Below are positions 38,761 to 51,396 of a stretch of 64,000 nucleotides of DNA, piece by piece. Made by a program: the position numbers and the translations under genes. The DNA comes from Pipra filicauda (taxonomy: Eukaryota; Chordata; Aves; Passeriformes; Pipridae), in NCBI RefSeq assembly GCF_003945595.2, contig NW_024104554.1:2480001-2544000 (forward strand), written 5' to 3'. A model generated the notes under the pieces. The model was not told where the DNA came from. It was given only the letters and a program-made list of their open reading frames with translations, and made no database searches. How positions within the stretch are numbered: the first letter of the stretch is position 1; every line of letters begins with the position of its first letter.

Positions 38761-39770
38761 GTCCTTATGCTCATCAGCAAATGGAGAAAGAAATATCATT
38801 AAAAACTGCACATTTGTTCACAGACACAGCAAGGACTTATTAGATCGTGCAGAGCATCACTCTCATGCAGCTTTACAGCTTTTGGATGGGAGGAGATACT
38901 CCCTTATAGTTTGCTTTCCCATCCCTTTATTTAGCTATGCTATTTACACTTGCTCCTGACAGGGATGGTGAATACGAGGCTGCTGTGCAGTAGGTACAGG
39001 TAAAGCAAATACACCCTTGTCCACTGCTCCATTTAGATACACACAGCTTCTTAGCATGACTCACATTATTCTTTCTGTAACTCCCACCATGTATAATTTG
39101 CCTCTCCTGCAGAGTTCCTGACTGGCACACTGCTAACTCCTTGGCCTTTTTTCTTGCCTGGTATTTTCACTAGCAAGAGTAAGGGCATTAGAGCTGCTAC
39201 TAAGTCTAGATTGATACTAACGAACTTGCCCTTCCCAATTAACACAGCTTAGAATTGAACTTTTCCTAAATTTAGGCATTAAAATTTTGTGATTGATTTT
39301 AAAATATAGGATATTAAAAACATTCTTTGTAACATTTGAACAGGTTTCAGGATATCTGAGATCTGTGGCTTGACTGGCCACACTGACTTAGAATATTTAT
39401 TCCTTAGGAAAAGCATTGCATGAATCCCTTAATATTCTTTAGCAATTTCTATGGCTAGACCACAATGTGCAACTTGTAGCTTCATAACAAACATAGGGCT
39501 TATTCGTTCATTTTGAATTGGTAACGTGTCATTTCTTCTTCATATTTAAATCATCTTCAAATCATCTAATGTTTGAATACACTATGGAATTTCAAAGAAT
39601 TTTCTAGTAAATTGTGTGATCAGCATGTGAGTAACATTGTTTTTAAAAAATCTGTAAGAAATACAACATCAAACTATCTATTCGTTTCAGTAACAATGAT
39701 GCAGGTCCCATACATACAAATTTACTAAAACATTATAGAGATTTTCTTAGTGCTATAAGTTCCTTCACTG
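38761..39770. other. Gene-free AT-rich sequence
   Basis: No exon or repeat family is recognised between the LTR and the T/G hinge. Confidence 0.5.
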
Positions 39771-39797
39771 TTTTTTTTTTTTCGGGGGGGGGGGGGG
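39771..39797. repeat. T12-C-G14 hinge
   Basis: Twelve T, one C and fourteen G follow each other. On the other strand this is C14-G-A12, the same layout as the C11-A15 hinge at 21.48 kb. Confidence 0.92.
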
Positions 39798-42353
39798 TTT
39801 GAGGTGTATTTTCCTTTATCTGTTTATTTGGAAGTGTGGAATTTTTACTGTATTGCTGATTACTGAGACATTCCCTACCAGTAACAGCTGACAAAGAATT
39901 ATAAGCATATATAAAACAGATACCATCTTTTATAGAATCTCATATAGATCTTCCTTCTTCCAACATGAAGCTGTTTCCAAGTCTTTTGAAAGTTGTCAAA
40001 AACAACTAAAATAATTTTTGGATAAATTTGTGAGGTACAGTGTCAATATCTAGCTGTTGCTGTAGAAGAAACATTCTATTATGGAGAAGAGCATAAAAGT
40101 ACACCCCAAATTCTACTCAGTTACTTTAAAAGATTAATATGCTTTCACAGATGGGAAATCAGGCAAGATTGTGAAAGAAACAGGGCAGAGGGAAACTACA
40201 TAAAATTAGGATGAGAATGAGACCTCAGGTCAGTAACTGTGAGTAATTCCACTGTGGATGATCTGTGCTTGCTCTGAAATTCTCAATGCAGAAAACTTGT
40301 CTGTAACATGATTTTCTTCCAGATAAGGATAACTTTGGGAGATACAAGTGAAGAGATGACAAATAAATTAATCTTGATTCAAGATATCCATATATGATGT
40401 CTAGTGCCATTCTGAGACACTCAGGAACCAGTACCTCCGTCAGCTGCACAGTGGCAGATAAGTTACAGAACATACAGAAGACCACACCTTTCTTACGTAC
40501 CAGCTGGAGATAAGGATGGTTGGTTACATGAGGGTGCTTATGTGGGATGTGTGGGAATCTGAACAAAGTTCCAAGAGATCACATTAAGGATGAATGTAGA
40601 GGTCCTAGAAATTAGGAAGTCCTAAAATTAAGAAGTCCTAGAAAATTTCCTCAGTCCTCCACTATGAAACTTTACTCATTGCCTTGCTTTCTGCTCCAGA
40701 CGACCCACACAGACAAATAATGGGTACTGGCCTTGTGTTTCTGTAAAACGAGGAAATAATTATTTGGTATTTTTAATTAAATAAAAATTCTGGTATGGCA
40801 ATCTGTCGTAAATGCTTAGAACAGACTTATTCTGAGACACTTCTACATCTGGTATGTTAACTGTGGCTCAGTAAAGTTAAATATATATTTTTAAAGGCAA
40901 AATCATAGTTTTGCCCACGGAACAGGTAGGATGAGATTCAGTTCTCCTCCATCTGAACTAGTCACCCCATGCACCCTTTGCAGTCATTCTGTTCTATTCA
41001 GACACCTACTTCAGAATGAGATTAATTACACTTTACACTGACTAGACCTCCACTGACTATAAAGAAATGCAAGGGCAACAAGCTCAGATGGAGACATCTG
41101 CACTGTATGAATTCCACACATTGTGATAAATGCAAATAAGAAGTGTGTACTGAATCCCTATTCACATTATATTTGGCTGTAAAAACACCCCTACACTTGC
41201 CATTTTAGATAGCAATACCCTTCCCAGCTAGCATTGCCTCTCAGCTCCCCCTGAATACAGAAGCACTGCTATCCACCTGAGAGAAGTTAGCAATATAAAT
41301 GATTTTCCCAGGGTTCATAGCTTCTTTTTTATTCAGTACTCATCCTCACAAACATTGGGCACAAGCTAATAATACACACACACTTCACTCTGTTGTGATG
41401 TTAATACTTCCAAAAGACATTTAAAACCTCTGATGATCCAGAATTGTGAGATCCTGTTACTGTGATTATTACATAGTTTGACTTCAGCCCTGACTTCTGT
41501 TCATGCTGCATAGATGTAGTCTGAAGGAAAGATTGCTAAAAACTTCAGATTTCCACACTTGAAGAGTTTGAACTTCATAAAACCGAAGTGATGTTTTGGT
41601 AATAGGAGGTCAATAAAGGACTCAGTGAAGAGCTTGTAGACATAACCATAGTCTGAGGTACTCAGATGTTGGTTCATTAAAATTAGCGATGACTGTTCAA
41701 AGGTTTAATCAGGCACAGAAGATGTACCAAGTAGGGTATTGTTTGGATTTTAAGTCAAAGTCTTGACTATGAGACTTAAAGGCCAGAGAGCAGAGAATGT
41801 TAGTATAGGGGAACGAGACTCTTTAGTTGATGGACAAGTAATTTCTCATACACACATGACAATGAAGTATTGAGGTACCACAGGCAAGTAGCCAAACAAC
41901 AAAATTATGATAAATTAATATCCAGGTTCTCAGCAAGGCAGAATTCAGCTCACAGATCTACAATGCCCAAATTCTGATGTCTAGAGCTATAGAAGTGCCT
42001 ACGGCTCTAGTACAGTCAGTGGTGCCTATGATGATACTTGGAGACTCAATTCAGTTGCTCACATACCAGTGCCCCATGTCACTGCCGGTGCTCTCACATA
42101 CCATGTCTAACCTCCACTTGCCATTTCTAAAGAACATACACCCTCTGCAGAGGGTGTACATTCTATCCCATGCAGGTGTCTCAGATAACTTAAAGCATCT
42201 GAAACACCACAGGAAGCATAAGTTTACTGTACACATAGAGGCTGTTCATCTGACTTTTCTCAGTTGCCACAGCTGTACTGATTAATCTTCACGCACTATA
42301 GTGGGATCTTAGACATGTAGGGATTTAGGCAGTGCATAAATACAGGTGACTGT

Positions 42354-42354
<1 letters not shown>
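39798..42354. other. Gene-free AT-rich sequence
   Basis: No coding or RNA gene is supported. A minus-strand frame of 113 codons at 40225-40566 shows no recognisable domain. Confidence 0.5.

Positions 42355-42387
<33 letters not shown>
42355..42387. repeat. (AAT)n microsatellite
   Basis: About ten uninterrupted AAT triplets, likely polymorphic in length. Confidence 0.95.
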
Positions 42388-45300
42388 GTTATTGTTATAA
42401 TGCCTCCCCCTCCGACTTCTGGGGCCGCCTATTTACTCAGAGCTCTGCTGACATTGGGAGATATTACAGAGGACCTAAGAAGGACTGGCATCCTTTAGTG
42501 CAGTAGCTGAGAGTGACATGGAATAAATAAGGGCTTCTGAAAAGGCATTAAATGTCTGAGTGAAGGCAGAAAATTACATTTAGGTATCTTAATCTCAAAC
42601 TGAATATCATCTTTAGATTCTGACATAAACTAAGAGTTTGTAGCTAGACTGTAGAGCTGATTAAGCAATAGGTCATAAAGAATGCAATTTTTTTTAATTA
42701 ACCCCTTAAGCTTACAGAGAAGTGAAAAGAAGTCTGATAGAAGCAAAGACAGGGATGCTTACACCCCCAGTTGGCAGTGGTGTTTAACAGCTTGGTTGAA
42801 AACACCAACACACCTTGCATACAAGCTTTATACAGAAGTGCAGTGAAACATTTTAACCAAAGAATTTGCTGCCTGAATGGTAACAATGCACACAGGCTAC
42901 CAATGTACAGATGAAAAAAGTTTACAGCCTTCTTCCCTACAAACTAATATTTATCTATGCTTAAACATGATTGATAGATATGCAAGACATCCATGTATAG
43001 GTAATTTATAAATTACTTCTTTCTCCTATTTTATGAATAAAAATTGTGAATGTTTTACATGTCTGCACAGTATTAAAATACAAATTATAAGAACAGCGTT
43101 GATGAGGAGTAGAGGGAGAATAGCCATATCTGTATTGAACAGTTCTCTTCTTTTTCCTTGGTGCCCTGCAGAAATAGGCTAAGTTAACTATTCAATAATC
43201 TAAAGCAACAGAAAACACTTTAGAAGTAAGTTGGACACAAAAAATATAACCTACCCATGCAGCTCAAACACAAAGCATACAGGCTCTTTGGAGGAACAAA
43301 AAATGCCTAATTTCTAATAATAAAAGTATTTAGAGATCCATTGTAAAGTCTTTAGAATAAAGAACCACAAAAGTTGGACTAAAGAACCATGATTTGATTT
43401 CATGCTTAAAGGACAACAGAGGAGCTGTTTATTTAATGCATGAACATATGCCTATTTAGGATGCTGAACTCAGTAGGACTAGGATGACTTAGAGAAGTTT
43501 CATATGGAGCAATGCCAATATCTATTAAGGCTTTTTTTAGGTATTACAAGTAACCAATTATAGAATTTTTTGCATATTTTTTTTTTTTACTTTTACATAT
43601 AAAGAAATTGAAGTCTTACTCTGAATCATTCCAAGCTTTCTCAATTGAAACCTATTAACATTGACTCAGTTTGAGAGAAACTTTGTTATCACTTCTAAAA
43701 ATAGCTATGTGTGCAGCTTGGTAAAACAGAGCTTTACACCTTTTAAACCCCAGCAATAACAGCTTCATTTATTTAAAATAATTTTTAAAAACATTGAAAT
43801 TTGTCAGATATATCTGCTACTGACAAAGATAATGGGTATGTGTATAATGATGTGCATAATGTATACTGACAACTTATCCCTTTTACGCTAACAGAATTAT
43901 GGAAGTATAAATTTAACTAAATATCCAGTTGTAATGGCAATTTTCTCTTTAATGGTCAGCAGCAGATTTAACTCTCAAGAAGTTCATCCGGAATAAAATG
44001 CACAACAATTGTTCTTCTAAAAGATTTTGTCACATTTTATTTGTTTTGTTATTTTAACTCTGGGATAAGTTAAATGCAGCACAGTACAGTGTTGCCACTC
44101 CAGAAACCGACAGCAGATGAGCCAAGAAAATAGAGGACACATCCATTCCAAGAACACTATGGATGGAGCCAGCATTACCATGTCACTGTGGGACCTTCCA
44201 CTTTTTAGCATCTTGAAACCAGCACCACAATTATCTGGAAATGGTAAATCTTCATGTAACAAGGACCAACTTAGAGATCAAAGCTCCCAGTTCAAACGTA
44301 GCTTGAACGTAGGTGAGGGAACACCAACACATTTCTTATGGGACTGCTAAACTTCCCTTAGCAATACCTGAAGCAAAGGCTATATCAAGTATTCCAAGCA
44401 GACACTTCTGCCTCTGACTTATACTCCTTAACTGCACCCTATTTCTCTACCCATTTGGGGATTTTTTTATGCCAAAATATTTTATGCCTCTGATATTTTT
44501 ATGTACTTAAGTACAGGCAGCAATCAAATGCTGGCACTTCCTGGCTACTAACATTTAAAGCTTCTATCACAAGAAAGAAGGAGCATGTCATGTACTCATA
44601 AGAAATAGATTCATTAACAACAAATGCTATTATTGGAATGTTTCAATTAGGCTTGAAACCAGCCTTTTTCTTAATCTGTTGCTGAGCAAGGAATAGAATC
44701 AGTAAGTATTTCAGAAGATCTGGTAAAAAATGTCTCTATTGATTTAAATAAAAAAAAATAGAAAAAAAAAGAGAGAGAAAAGACTTTCTCCTGTGTGCAG
44801 CTAAATCAGACTTCTTCTGCTATGAAAAAAAAAAGTGTGCATGAGACAGGACATACAACTCAAAGTTCATTCAGTGTTATGATACAATTTTTAACCTTCT
44901 GCAGAACTCAAGGTATGAGAATAGATGGTTCAATTGCAGCCTTACATTAATAAAAAATCAGTTATTTCTGATGTATTTATGCACAAATGCTTATTTTAAA
45001 AGCATCTTTAGCAAGAGTGAGAAACTACAATCAACAGGTTCATTCTTCAAAGACCTGTTTAACAGTATAACAAAATTCTACTGGACTGTATGAAAAAGGA
45101 GGCTACCTGCAGATTTCCCTGACAGAATTCACCATACCTGGATATACATCCTTTATGATAGAAATCCACATCTGAGCCAGTCATCCCAGGCTCTGGTGTT
45201 GAAAAAAGCAGCACTTCCCAGGTGTGATGCAGCTAACCTGCCTTAAGGCAAGACTGCATCACCCCTTAGGGCTGTCCACACCACTCCACTCCACTCACCA

Positions 45301-48300
45301 CATCAAGGGAACCAAGAAATTCCAGTAACCACTAGTTACTGCCCCAATAGAGGCAGCTACAATGTGCACATTTAATGAGTTTAACCTCATATCTAGAAAC
45401 AAAAGTCTCAAAGAAAGAGCTGAGTACATGAGTCCACCTGACTACCACTTCACTTTCCTTTAAAGTCAGGATCACAAAAGCATGTAAAATATATCAAATA
45501 CTGTGAGAAATAACAAGTGTAAGTTATGAAAAGGAACTAACATATTTTATCAGGAGTCACAGAATTTGCTAGGCAACAGTTCCCAGTAGCATACATATGG
45601 GACCAGTATTATTCACAAATGTAAGCAATGTTCTTATTTATTTCAGAAAATATGCAATATAGCAAATGAAAGTACCAACATCAGAATTATAATGGTAGGC
45701 AAGAAGACAGCCAAGAGAGGGCACTAAGGGGGAAAATGCTAGCATGGGAGAGCTACATTAATTTTTATAAGGAACTTAAGAATGCTTCTCTGTTTGGAAC
45801 ATCCAATCCACTCTGAGAGCTTTGACTGTGAGAGCAGGGACAGAGGAAGGGTGATTTCCACAAGGCAAAGCAGGAGTGTCACTTTATACACCTCAGTGTG
45901 GAGCTCAGGCGTGCAGTGCCAGGACAGAGGAGTTTGTAACAGCACAGACGAGGAAGTTGTAAACTGGGATTTACCAGCACCTGACTTTGTGATGGGCTAC
46001 ACAGACCAGCCTTGGGAAAACTTCCTGATGCACACAAGGAGAAGCCAGAGAGAACAAGGTCCAGGACTTTGAGGAACAGGTACCCCAGGATAAAGCAGGC
46101 AACACCACACCTGCACCTTTACTACTCATGCCTTTGAAGGACTTCAGAGTGAGGTTTGTTGGTTTTAGTAAGCTGCTTAGTAAGGGGCTATTAATTAGCT
46201 AATAAAGGTTGTCATAGCAGGCCTGACACATCCAATATATACAGAGGGTCACTGGATATTTTTTAGCTTATTTAAACCATATCTTATATTTAAAACTGCT
46301 TATTGATTTCACTTAGACCAGAAATAATTTTATCTTCTGAAGCATATTTAAAATAGATCATGCACTGTCAGCTCTTCCAAAGGAAATTTCTAAAAATGAT
46401 GGAAAAGCACATGCAGCCCTGTTCAGGACAAACACTAAATCTGTCCCCCTTCTCGGTCTTTACTGGAGAGGAGCAGAGAGGATTGCTGACTGCGCTTTTC
46501 CCAAACGCTGCAACCTGCAGGGAGGTCAGTGTCCCAGCCATGGGGACAAGCCTTCAAGCTTGTAATTGTGATTTGATAGCAAAATGTGATATGCTGCTCA
46601 GCATTACTATGGCCTGAAGACATCATCTTGGATGGAGAAGGCAGAGATCTTCAAGTGCCCCTTCCCTTCCAGGCACATCCTTCAGGTTTCTCTGATGCCA
46701 GCAGAGGAATGGTCCAAAATACTCCAGTAATTCCCATCATGCCAGTGACTGCAGCAGCTCACAGCAAGTTCAGAGAGATGGACAACTCAATGACATCACA
46801 GAAAAATGGATTTGCCCTCTTGCAGGTAATTTACAGTTGGCCACAAGCCCCAAAGGAGATAATGTTCACCAGCAATTCAGAGGCAGGGCAAGTGCTGCTA
46901 TGGCATCCCATGGGATGTTCTGTTGGTCTCAGGCACCTGGCACACCTCCAGTGGTCACTGATGGAAGGGGAGACTGTCAAACAAAGGGGACGGCAAAATC
47001 TGGGGAAAATAACTTGGTGATGCTCTCTCTTCAGCCATCAGTAAAGCATATGTCCCAGCCCAGTATCCTGGGGCATTTGGCTACTTTTCTGACAGAAGCA
47101 AGAACAGAAAGAAAATGTTGTTTTCTAGTTTTCCATTACAAAAAAAATTGGAACATGGATTATTTGCTCATAAACAACACAGAGAAGCCAAAAATACAGT
47201 TTTTCTTGTAGGCAGTTTTTGATCTTTGAGACTTGAAAATGGCCATACTAGCTCTTTCAAAATTGGGTGATTTCTTTTTTTTTAAGCACATTTTGCTCAA
47301 AGAGTTAATACATTTAAGCCTTCCTTCTGTGGAAGGCTACAGTGAAAAGAACTGAAAATGTGATGCTAAAACCTAAACCCCTGCTTACAGCAAGGTGTGT
47401 GCTTAGGGATGGCTTTACCAGCTGGCACCTAAAAACTGGGTCTGAGTTCAGTAGCAAAGCCTTTCTTGATCAACCATAACCCAAACAGATGAATTAAAAC
47501 ATTTCCAATATATCAGATGGCTGCTTTTCACCAGGAAATACACTAATTTGTGAAACCTAGATACAAATAAGCTGAAGTCTGAGCAACTAACAGCTTAAAT
47601 TTGCACACAGGCAATTAGTGTCATTTTCATAATGACTATATGAATACTAATTCACTATTGCTCAGTATCATAAATTCTATATTATCTTCTGACTTTCTAC
47701 TTTTTTTGTTTTATTATACTTTAATCACTTCTTTTAGCTTTTTTTTTTTTTCCAGTGGAAATATTTAAATTACTCTTAAAATTTCTGTGAAATCTAAGGA
47801 TACTAAAGATGTTGAAAAGTTACTGTTTGGTCTGCAATCTTACCTCTTTCTCCATTCTCCTTTGTGGAACATATATAAATGCTTGAGTGTAATCACAAGT
47901 TGTTGTTTATATATACAATCAATTTTTCTAGAAGGTATATAGGTTGAAACAGATTTGTGTTAAAACAATACATGAAAAATCAATCAATTAAAAAGAATAT
48001 CAGGAAATCCTCTAGATCAAACTACACAGGATTAATAACCACAGCCAAAGAAACAGTAGTACTGGACAGTTCAAGTAAATTTTCATGGATACAGTTTTAA
48101 AGGAAATGCACTGAGAAGTTTTTATGGAAAAATATTTCAGTATACCCATCATTCCTTCCTAATGGAGACATCTTCCATGCATATACATTGTTGTTTATTT
48201 CTGTAGTTCTTGCAAATCTTTCAGATGATATTTCACCAGTGGTAGTGATTACAAAAGCTGGACATATTTACAAAGGGTGGACAAGGCTGCAAGTTTTTAT

Positions 48301-51286
48301 GTTTTGCTCAAAAAAAAAAGAAAGCAGCAAGACTAATGATCACATTGATGTCTTTCAGAAGCGAATTCACACAGGAAGAGCCTGGCTGCCAAGAATACTT
48401 TGCTTCTTGTGCTCTAAAATCAGAAACATAAGAAAAATTTATTCCATTGGTCAAAAGGAACACAGCTTTTGTGGCAAATTTCAGTGTAATAACGATTAAG
48501 ATATTTCTTTATGGTAACTTGGACCAGCCGCATGAAAGATGTTGAAAAAGAGAGGCAAATTTTATTCATAATTATGTGGAATTATGCAACTGAAATTAGT
48601 ATTTTTTTCTTGCAGTAAACATCTTCTTGTTTTTTTTATTATAAGTTACCCTATTTTGTGGGCAATCTTTTTTCCAAGCAAAGAACAGTACAAACAGAGC
48701 CTGGCAGCTACCTCGTATCAGCTGAGCCCCTTCTACACATTTTTACATATCGAGATGCATTATTCAATGCTGATGTCTGTTTATCTATAGTCTGTGCAAT
48801 TTTATCTTGTACATATGAAAACATTTAAGCCTGTTAATCTTGCATGATGCAGTTCACAAAATGTGCATGATGCCTCAGGAAAGAGATGTTATGCAGCTTG
48901 TTCCTGCCTCTTCCATGTAACTGGAACGAGACAACCAAAATAGTCATCCCCCGTACTGCCCCATTAGGATCTCTTCACTGTTATATTCAGACACTTGCAT
49001 CTATATCCCTGATTATTTGTCTCCTTTTCTTCTGGTGCCAAGCAGTATCACATGCTTCCCTAAACCCCTCCACAACACTCTCCCTTTTTTCCAATGTTAA
49101 CCTGGGCTTGCTCCTGTGTCTGCTCACTCTTCAGCTGATAGACTGTGTTATGAATTGCAGGAAAACACAAATGTTAACACAGCAAGCTGTACCTAGAGCA
49201 CTGATTATTCAAGCAGTGAAGCAAAATGTTACATTTCATTTCCAGGCTGTAACCAGAACGTAAGGCTTCACACATTCTTGTGATTCTCAGGCATCACACT
49301 AGTTTGTTAAGTTTCAGTGTCCATGTACATGCTGTGAAGTAACAAATGGACGTTTGTCAGAACATTTTAAACAAGATTCCATCAAGTTAGGAAGCATATC
49401 ACAAAGATTTTAAAAAAATGGAATGCAGTTTAAAGAATTTAATTAATGCAGAGAAAATATTTTATTAAAGGAAGTCTGGAAAAGGCATTTGTTATCTTTC
49501 TAGAAATATTAAAAGAAAAATAAAATTTATTACATTACTTGGGAGTGCAACTAAATAGAAGGTTACTCACAAACAGATGCCAGGAAAGCTCTTGAATGAG
49601 AATGCCATCTGAATGTGTTAGTTATATAGGAAAAACTTTTCTGCTTTATTGATCAAAGCATTATTCTACAGCCTGTGTCAAACCCACGACAGCCTGGCAT
49701 ACACTGCGCTTCTCAGCTTCATATTTTGCTTTTTCTGCATCATTTTTAGAACAGCAATTTTAGAAAGTAAAAAGAAATCGAAGTATCCCAGGGAATTGAT
49801 CAGAAACCCGACACTGGTTAGCAAAGGAAGTGTGCTGCATAACTTATCCATGACAAAGAGCATTGGAATGACTTCCACCCTGCTCTAAATCATAAGCACA
49901 GTACATGTTAAAAATATTAATAAATCAGATGAGACATTTACTAAGGAATACACAGTATCAAAAAGCACCATAAAGAAAAAAGGTATTTTGAAATACAATA
50001 ATTAAGAAAAAAATGTACATAAAAAAGATAACTCAAAATGAAACAATATAAAAGAACATTAACTGCACTATAAATGACCTCAAGAATGAACACACATTAC
50101 TATAAGAGGTATTTTATTGGTGGTCATAAGAATAGTTTGACTTATTTCCCTAACCTTTAACAAGTTATTTTAGCTGTAGAGAAACATTTATAGAGGGGAG
50201 AAAGAGAAAAACTCTGGTACACATCCAAAATTAATCTATCAGTTCTGAATTTGAAAAGAAAAATAACATAACTTCAAAATAATTAATTTAACTATTTAGA
50301 TCTATTGTAATACTTTGGTCATCTATTTCCTTATTTTCAAAGGTCACTATGTGCCTTTGAATTCATAAAGTAATACATAACTTTCTATATCTCATTATAG
50401 TTGAAACCTTGCAGTGTAGATAGTTCAAGTTTTTGTGAGAAAGGTCAGCACAATATAAGAATGCATCACTTTACTAAAGGAGGAATGAGGCTGAAAACTA
50501 AGAGACAAGTTTTTGCCTTTAGAAGTGTCATTTATGTTAAGATTTTTGAGTAGTACATTACAAATTACCATTTAAGAAAACTGTTATCAAATTATCTACC
50601 ACTACACAATATCATAACTAATTACATCCCTTTTCAACTTCATAAAAATAATTTCTTTTGAAATACTTCACTTGCTATACTCACCTCTTGCATAATGAAT
50701 AAAAGCTGACATGGATGGACATGGGAGACTCTAAGAATTCAATGTATTTCAGGACTGAAAGCAAAAGTAATGCTGCATTTTCATATTTGCAGCCTTTTCT
50801 GCATATAATTCGATAAACTGCAGGACCTTGTGACAAAATTGCTCTGGTCTACAAACTGTAGTAAATTGCAGTTTAAATAAACTGTCTTGTGAAGGAGCTA
50901 TGCCTAGCCTATGTGTAACATTTTGATTTCTCAATCTACTAAAACTGAGGGGAAAAAACCCAGCAATCCTGTTTATCCATTTGGATTGCAGAAAGGAAAA
51001 TAATAAATTTAAATTACTGCTAAGCTACTAAGAAAAAAAATCATTATAGTTATTTTAAAATTATTCTCTTAAATATTGAAGGTATTCTCTTAGATCCAGT
51101 AAGTTATCTAGCTCTGAAAAATAATTTTGGACATTTGTGGTATAAATAGTAGCTATTCCTAAATGACACTATTTGTAAACATACCCTCAAATGAGTGAGA
51201 TCAAAACCTCGGACTCAAATAAAAATGAAATTATCTGCATAAAATGCATAACAGGAACACTTAATCATATTTTTTTAATTTCTTAC
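42388..51286. other. Gene-free AT-rich sequence, about 9 kb
   Basis: I see no supported exon. An A-rich and GA-rich patch lies at 44,748-44,781. Plus-strand frames at 45,782-46,072 and 46,586-47,211 occupy mildly GC-richer DNA but lack recognisable domains. No CR1 end or LTR is recognised. Confidence 0.45.
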
Positions 51287-51396
51287 CTTTAAGTAAAACA
51301 TTATGGCATGGATAATCCCAAAATAGCCAAAAACCAGGCCAGATGCTGCATAACAAAGCCACAAGTTGCCATCAAAGAAAAGATCAGTTTCATGTC
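51287..51396 (-). CDS. Candidate internal exon of the minus-strand gene, unknown product
   Basis: On the minus strand a pyrimidine-rich acceptor (TTTCTGGCTGCAG, 51397-51409) precedes 110 bases, followed by a strong donor (AAAG|GTAAGA at 51287/51286). One of three frames is open throughout, entered in phase 1 and left in phase 0. It gives 36 codons with the run L-W-L-C-Y-A-A-S-G-L-V-F-G-Y-F-G-I-I, which would suit a membrane helix. The other two frames contain stops. It lies downstream of the minus-strand first exon at 57.8 kb, so it could belong to that gene. Against it, AT-rich DNA yields hydrophobic frames easily, I recognise no family, and at least one more exon is needed to bridge the phases. 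Confidence 0.28.

Noticed and set aside
37942..38843. Frames of 140-204 codons on the plus strand and 92 on the minus strand
   Set aside because: They lie within the LTR and its GC-rich subrepeats.
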